From the NCBI RefSeq assembly GCF_002355515.1, contig NZ_AP014809.1, forward strand, positions 2,132,501 to 2,196,500: a DNA stretch of 64,000 nucleotides, given 5' to 3'. Both the position numbers and the translations under genes were made by a program. The notes beneath the pieces were generated by a model. That model searched no databases. It had not been told where the DNA came from and saw only the letters and a list, made by a program, of their open reading frames with translations. Positions 62,213-64,000 of this stretch are shown piece after piece; position 1 is the first letter of the stretch; each line of letters starts with the position of its first letter. This DNA is from Methylorubrum populi (GTDB lineage Bacteria > Pseudomonadota > Alphaproteobacteria > Rhizobiales > Beijerinckiaceae).

Positions 62213-62397
62213 CGGTTTACTCCCGGCGGGCGCCACGCATGGCGGGCACCCTTATCGTGTTCGTTGTGTCGCGATGCTATGCCGGGCCGCTGCACCCGGT
62301 CGGTGACCCAGGTCACACAAATCCGGCGCGGCGGGAGGAAAACGCAACGCGCGCCGGACGATCAACCCGTCGTCATGGCCGGGGGACCACGCCAGCC

Positions 62398-63072
62398 ATG
62401 ACGGATGCCCAAAAGGTCGAGGGGTGGATCGACCGGTTTCCGCTTCTTCAAGCTCTCAGCCCGGCGCATCTTCAGATCGCTCGGGGAACCGTGCATTTCC
62501 CGGTGCTGGATGCAGGCGCCATCGCCTACGAACTAAATGGCGAGTGTGCCAACTACCTGATGTGCCTGGAGGGACGCACGCGGATCTTCCGGATGTCGGA
62601 GGGCGGACGCGAGGTGCTGATCTACAAGGTTGGCCCGGGCGGCACCTGCCCCCTCACCACTCAGTGTCTCCTGTCCGGCGGCACCTTTCCGGCGCAGAGC
62701 GTGGCCGAGGAGCGGACCGAACTCGCGGCCCTGCCGGTCGGCACGTTCCAGCACCTGATCGGCGACAGCGCGGCGTTCCGCAGATTCGTCATGGATGACT
62801 ACACGCGATTGATGTCCGGCCTGTTCACGCTGATCGACGAGGTCGCGTTCGCACCGCTAAAGCAGCGCCTCGCGCAACGCCTCCTCGCTGAAGCCGATCC
62901 GCGGGGCGTCGCCGCGGTGACCCATCAAAAGCTCGCGGACGATGTCGGAAGCGTGCGCGAGGTGGTGAGCCGCATTCTGGCACAATGGGCCGAGGCGGGC
63001 CTGATCGAACTTCGTCGAGGCGCGGTCGAGATTGTTGACCGGACCCGCTTGGAGGCCGCCGGGCGGCGGTGA
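62398..63072 (+). CDS. Crp/Fnr family transcription regulator
   Basis: 224 residues. The sensor domain has FPLLQALSPAHLQIARGTVH, a Cys in GECANYLMCLEG, and GREVLIYKVGPGGTCPLTTQCLL with two further cysteines. The winged helix is THQKLADDVGSVREVVSRIL then AQWAEAGLIELRRG. The cysteines could sense redox state, but they are not the Fnr cluster. Divergent from the pentapeptide gene. Targets unknown. Confidence 0.88.
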   Translation: MTDAQKVEGWIDRFPLLQALSPAHLQIARGTVHFPVLDAGAIAYELNGECANYLMCLEGRTRIFRMSEGGREVLIYKVGPGGTCPLTTQCLLSGGTFPAQSVAEERTELAALPVGTFQHLIGDSAAFRRFVMDDYTRLMSGLFTLIDEVAFAPLKQRLAQRLLAEADPRGVAAVTHQKLADDVGSVREVVSRILAQWAEAGLIELRRGAVEIVDRTRLEAAGRR

Positions 63073-63355
63073 CTGGCGGCGTGCTGGTGTCCATTTTTGA
63101 GGCCGACGCCAATCGAGCTTTACGACTGGGTTGGTTCGGTAGGGCCTTGTCTGCTCTTTTTGGCAAGCCCTCCCCAGAGCAGACAGGCCACTACTGGCCA
63201 GAAGTTGCCGAACCGGGTCCATTGAACTGCCTGGAAGCGGACATTCCGACCGTCTGCAATGGGTCAGGAGTTCGCTCCCAGTCTTGACGAGATGGCGGCC
63301 TCGCTGGGCGACGCGGCATAGACGAGGCGTCAACCGCGGTGCGGTAGGACATGCC
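63073..63355. other. Intergenic region with dispersed repeat fragment
   Basis: About 280 bases without a convincing gene. GCAATGGGTCAGGAGTTCG at 63256-63274 is the same sequence that is interrupted by the IS1182 pair at 48162/51334, so this is a copy of a dispersed repeat. Minus-strand frames here read like a decayed gene. Confidence 0.5.
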
Positions 63356-63943
63356 ATGCCGATCATCCGCCGCGTCATCTACGCCAACCTCAGCTATGAT
63401 TTGAAAAGGAAGCTCGATGAGAGGAATCTCGAACGCAGGAGGCAGCGCCTCAGGCCGGAGAAGCCTCCAGGTCGGCAGCTATTTGTCGAGATGCTGGAGG
63501 GGCACACGCTCCCCTGGCTCCCCCTGTTCCAGGTCGCTCCGCTGGCCCAACACTTCCGGGAGATCATCGCGAAGGAACGCGACCTCCTGATCAAGGAAGT
63601 CCGACTGGAACGCGACCGTGACCCGGAGGCAATTATTATCAAGCTGCCGCAGCGCTTCGTAAATGCATGGCAGGGGCTGCAAATCCCGAGCCGAGGCGAA
63701 CACTCGTTCACTCGAAGATGTCACGTGCCGACCTACTCCAGCGACTGGTTCGGCATGTCGCGGGACAGAACCTGGGTCACCAGCAAGCTCCACGATCCAC
63801 CCGAGCTGGAGGACGTTCGGGCCCTTTCGCTATACGTAAACCAACTGGCCGGCCTCGACGAGAACGGCGTCCCGCCTCGCCGGCCGCGACAGCGACCCAT
63901 TCCCGATGACGACGTCGAGGCCCTGGGTGACCTCGCGCCCTAG
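63356..63943 (+). CDS. Unknown hydrophilic protein
   Basis: 195 residues from ATG 63356 (MPIIRRVIYANLSYDLKRKL; TAGGA nine bases upstream). The N-terminal third is very rich in Arg and Lys with coiled-coil character (DERNLERRRQRLRPEKPPGR); the middle has HTLPWLPLFQVAPLAQHFRE; the end is proline/arginine-rich and acidic. No family recognised. It lies next to a dispersed repeat fragment, suggesting accessory DNA. Confidence 0.5.
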   Translation: MPIIRRVIYANLSYDLKRKLDERNLERRRQRLRPEKPPGRQLFVEMLEGHTLPWLPLFQVAPLAQHFREIIAKERDLLIKEVRLERDRDPEAIIIKLPQRFVNAWQGLQIPSRGEHSFTRRCHVPTYSSDWFGMSRDRTWVTSKLHDPPELEDVRALSLYVNQLAGLDENGVPPRRPRQRPIPDDDVEALGDLAP

Positions 63944-64000
63944 CTGCCGCGCAGCCAAGCCTTGTTCTGCCGGCACGCGGTTGCGAGTTGGCCGTCGAAG

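Noticed and set aside
63069..63287. 72-residue plus-strand frame
   Set aside because: Covers a dispersed repeat and has no good start; likely decayed DNA.
7630..64000. Second copy of the tRNA-Val 3' end as right attachment site
   Set aside because: Looked for by eye and not found; an exact search would be needed, so no attachment site is claimed.

Overview
The window is high-GC DNA from an alphaproteobacterium, most likely Methylobacterium or Methylorubrum. This is inferred from gene content (multi-PAS/LOV HWE kinase, paired ECF sigma/anti-sigma genes, many Crp/Fnr regulators, SorA-type molybdoenzymes) and codon use, not from a marker gene. It looks like a chromosome or large replicon that alternates between stable metabolic or stress genes and an accessory defence island.

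Region by region. (1) 1-7265, minus strand: the start of a type I polyketide synthase, UDP-glucose 6-dehydrogenase, a tandem GT2 glycosyltransferase and a conserved unknown gene, probably a surface polysaccharide/polyketide locus. (2) 7579-7708: tRNA-Val(GAC) and a strong intrinsic terminator, behind which the accessory DNA begins. (3) 8141-29383: a defence island. It holds a lone ATPase with two TIR/SLOG-like N-terminal domains; a three-gene SMC-like ATPase/nuclease system (10926-15740) whose nuclease gene is interrupted near its 3' end by a short IS1182-like MITE; a decayed CRISPR-like array of three repeats spaced exactly 61 bp; a small HTH two-gene operon; and a Druantia type II-like locus (C5-methyltransferase and Vsr endonuclease divergent from two large unknown proteins and a 1963-residue DUF1998 helicase). 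(4) 29898-36583: further accessory genes, namely a Lon-like AAA+ ATPase without a protease domain, a string of tightly packed small genes ending in a metallophosphoesterase, and an orphan M41-like metallopeptidase. (5) 37123-47873: stress and signalling genes, namely two SDR oxidoreductases, two divergent catalase-fold paralogues, a SnoaL-like protein, Dps, a Crp/Fnr regulator, and a LOV-PAS-GAF HWE histidine kinase translationally coupled to a response regulator. (6) 48164-51332: two identical tandem IS1182-family elements with a 5-6 bp junction. (7) 51624-61134: two ECF sigma/anti-sigma pairs interleaved with two sulfite-oxidase-fold molybdoenzymes, a cytochrome c, a beta-propeller protein, a DUF305 protein, a LysR regulator and a YeiH-type exporter, which together look like a sulfite/oxidative stress block. 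(8) 61412-63943: a pentapeptide-repeat protein, a second Crp/Fnr regulator and an unknown gene.

The most interesting parts are the three-gene ATPase/nuclease system with its reversible-looking MITE lesion and flanking palindromes, the Druantia-like locus with an added Vsr, the CRISPR-like relic between them, and the IS1182 dimer. Functional names for the defence systems rest on motif recognition and gene order only; no database search was possible.
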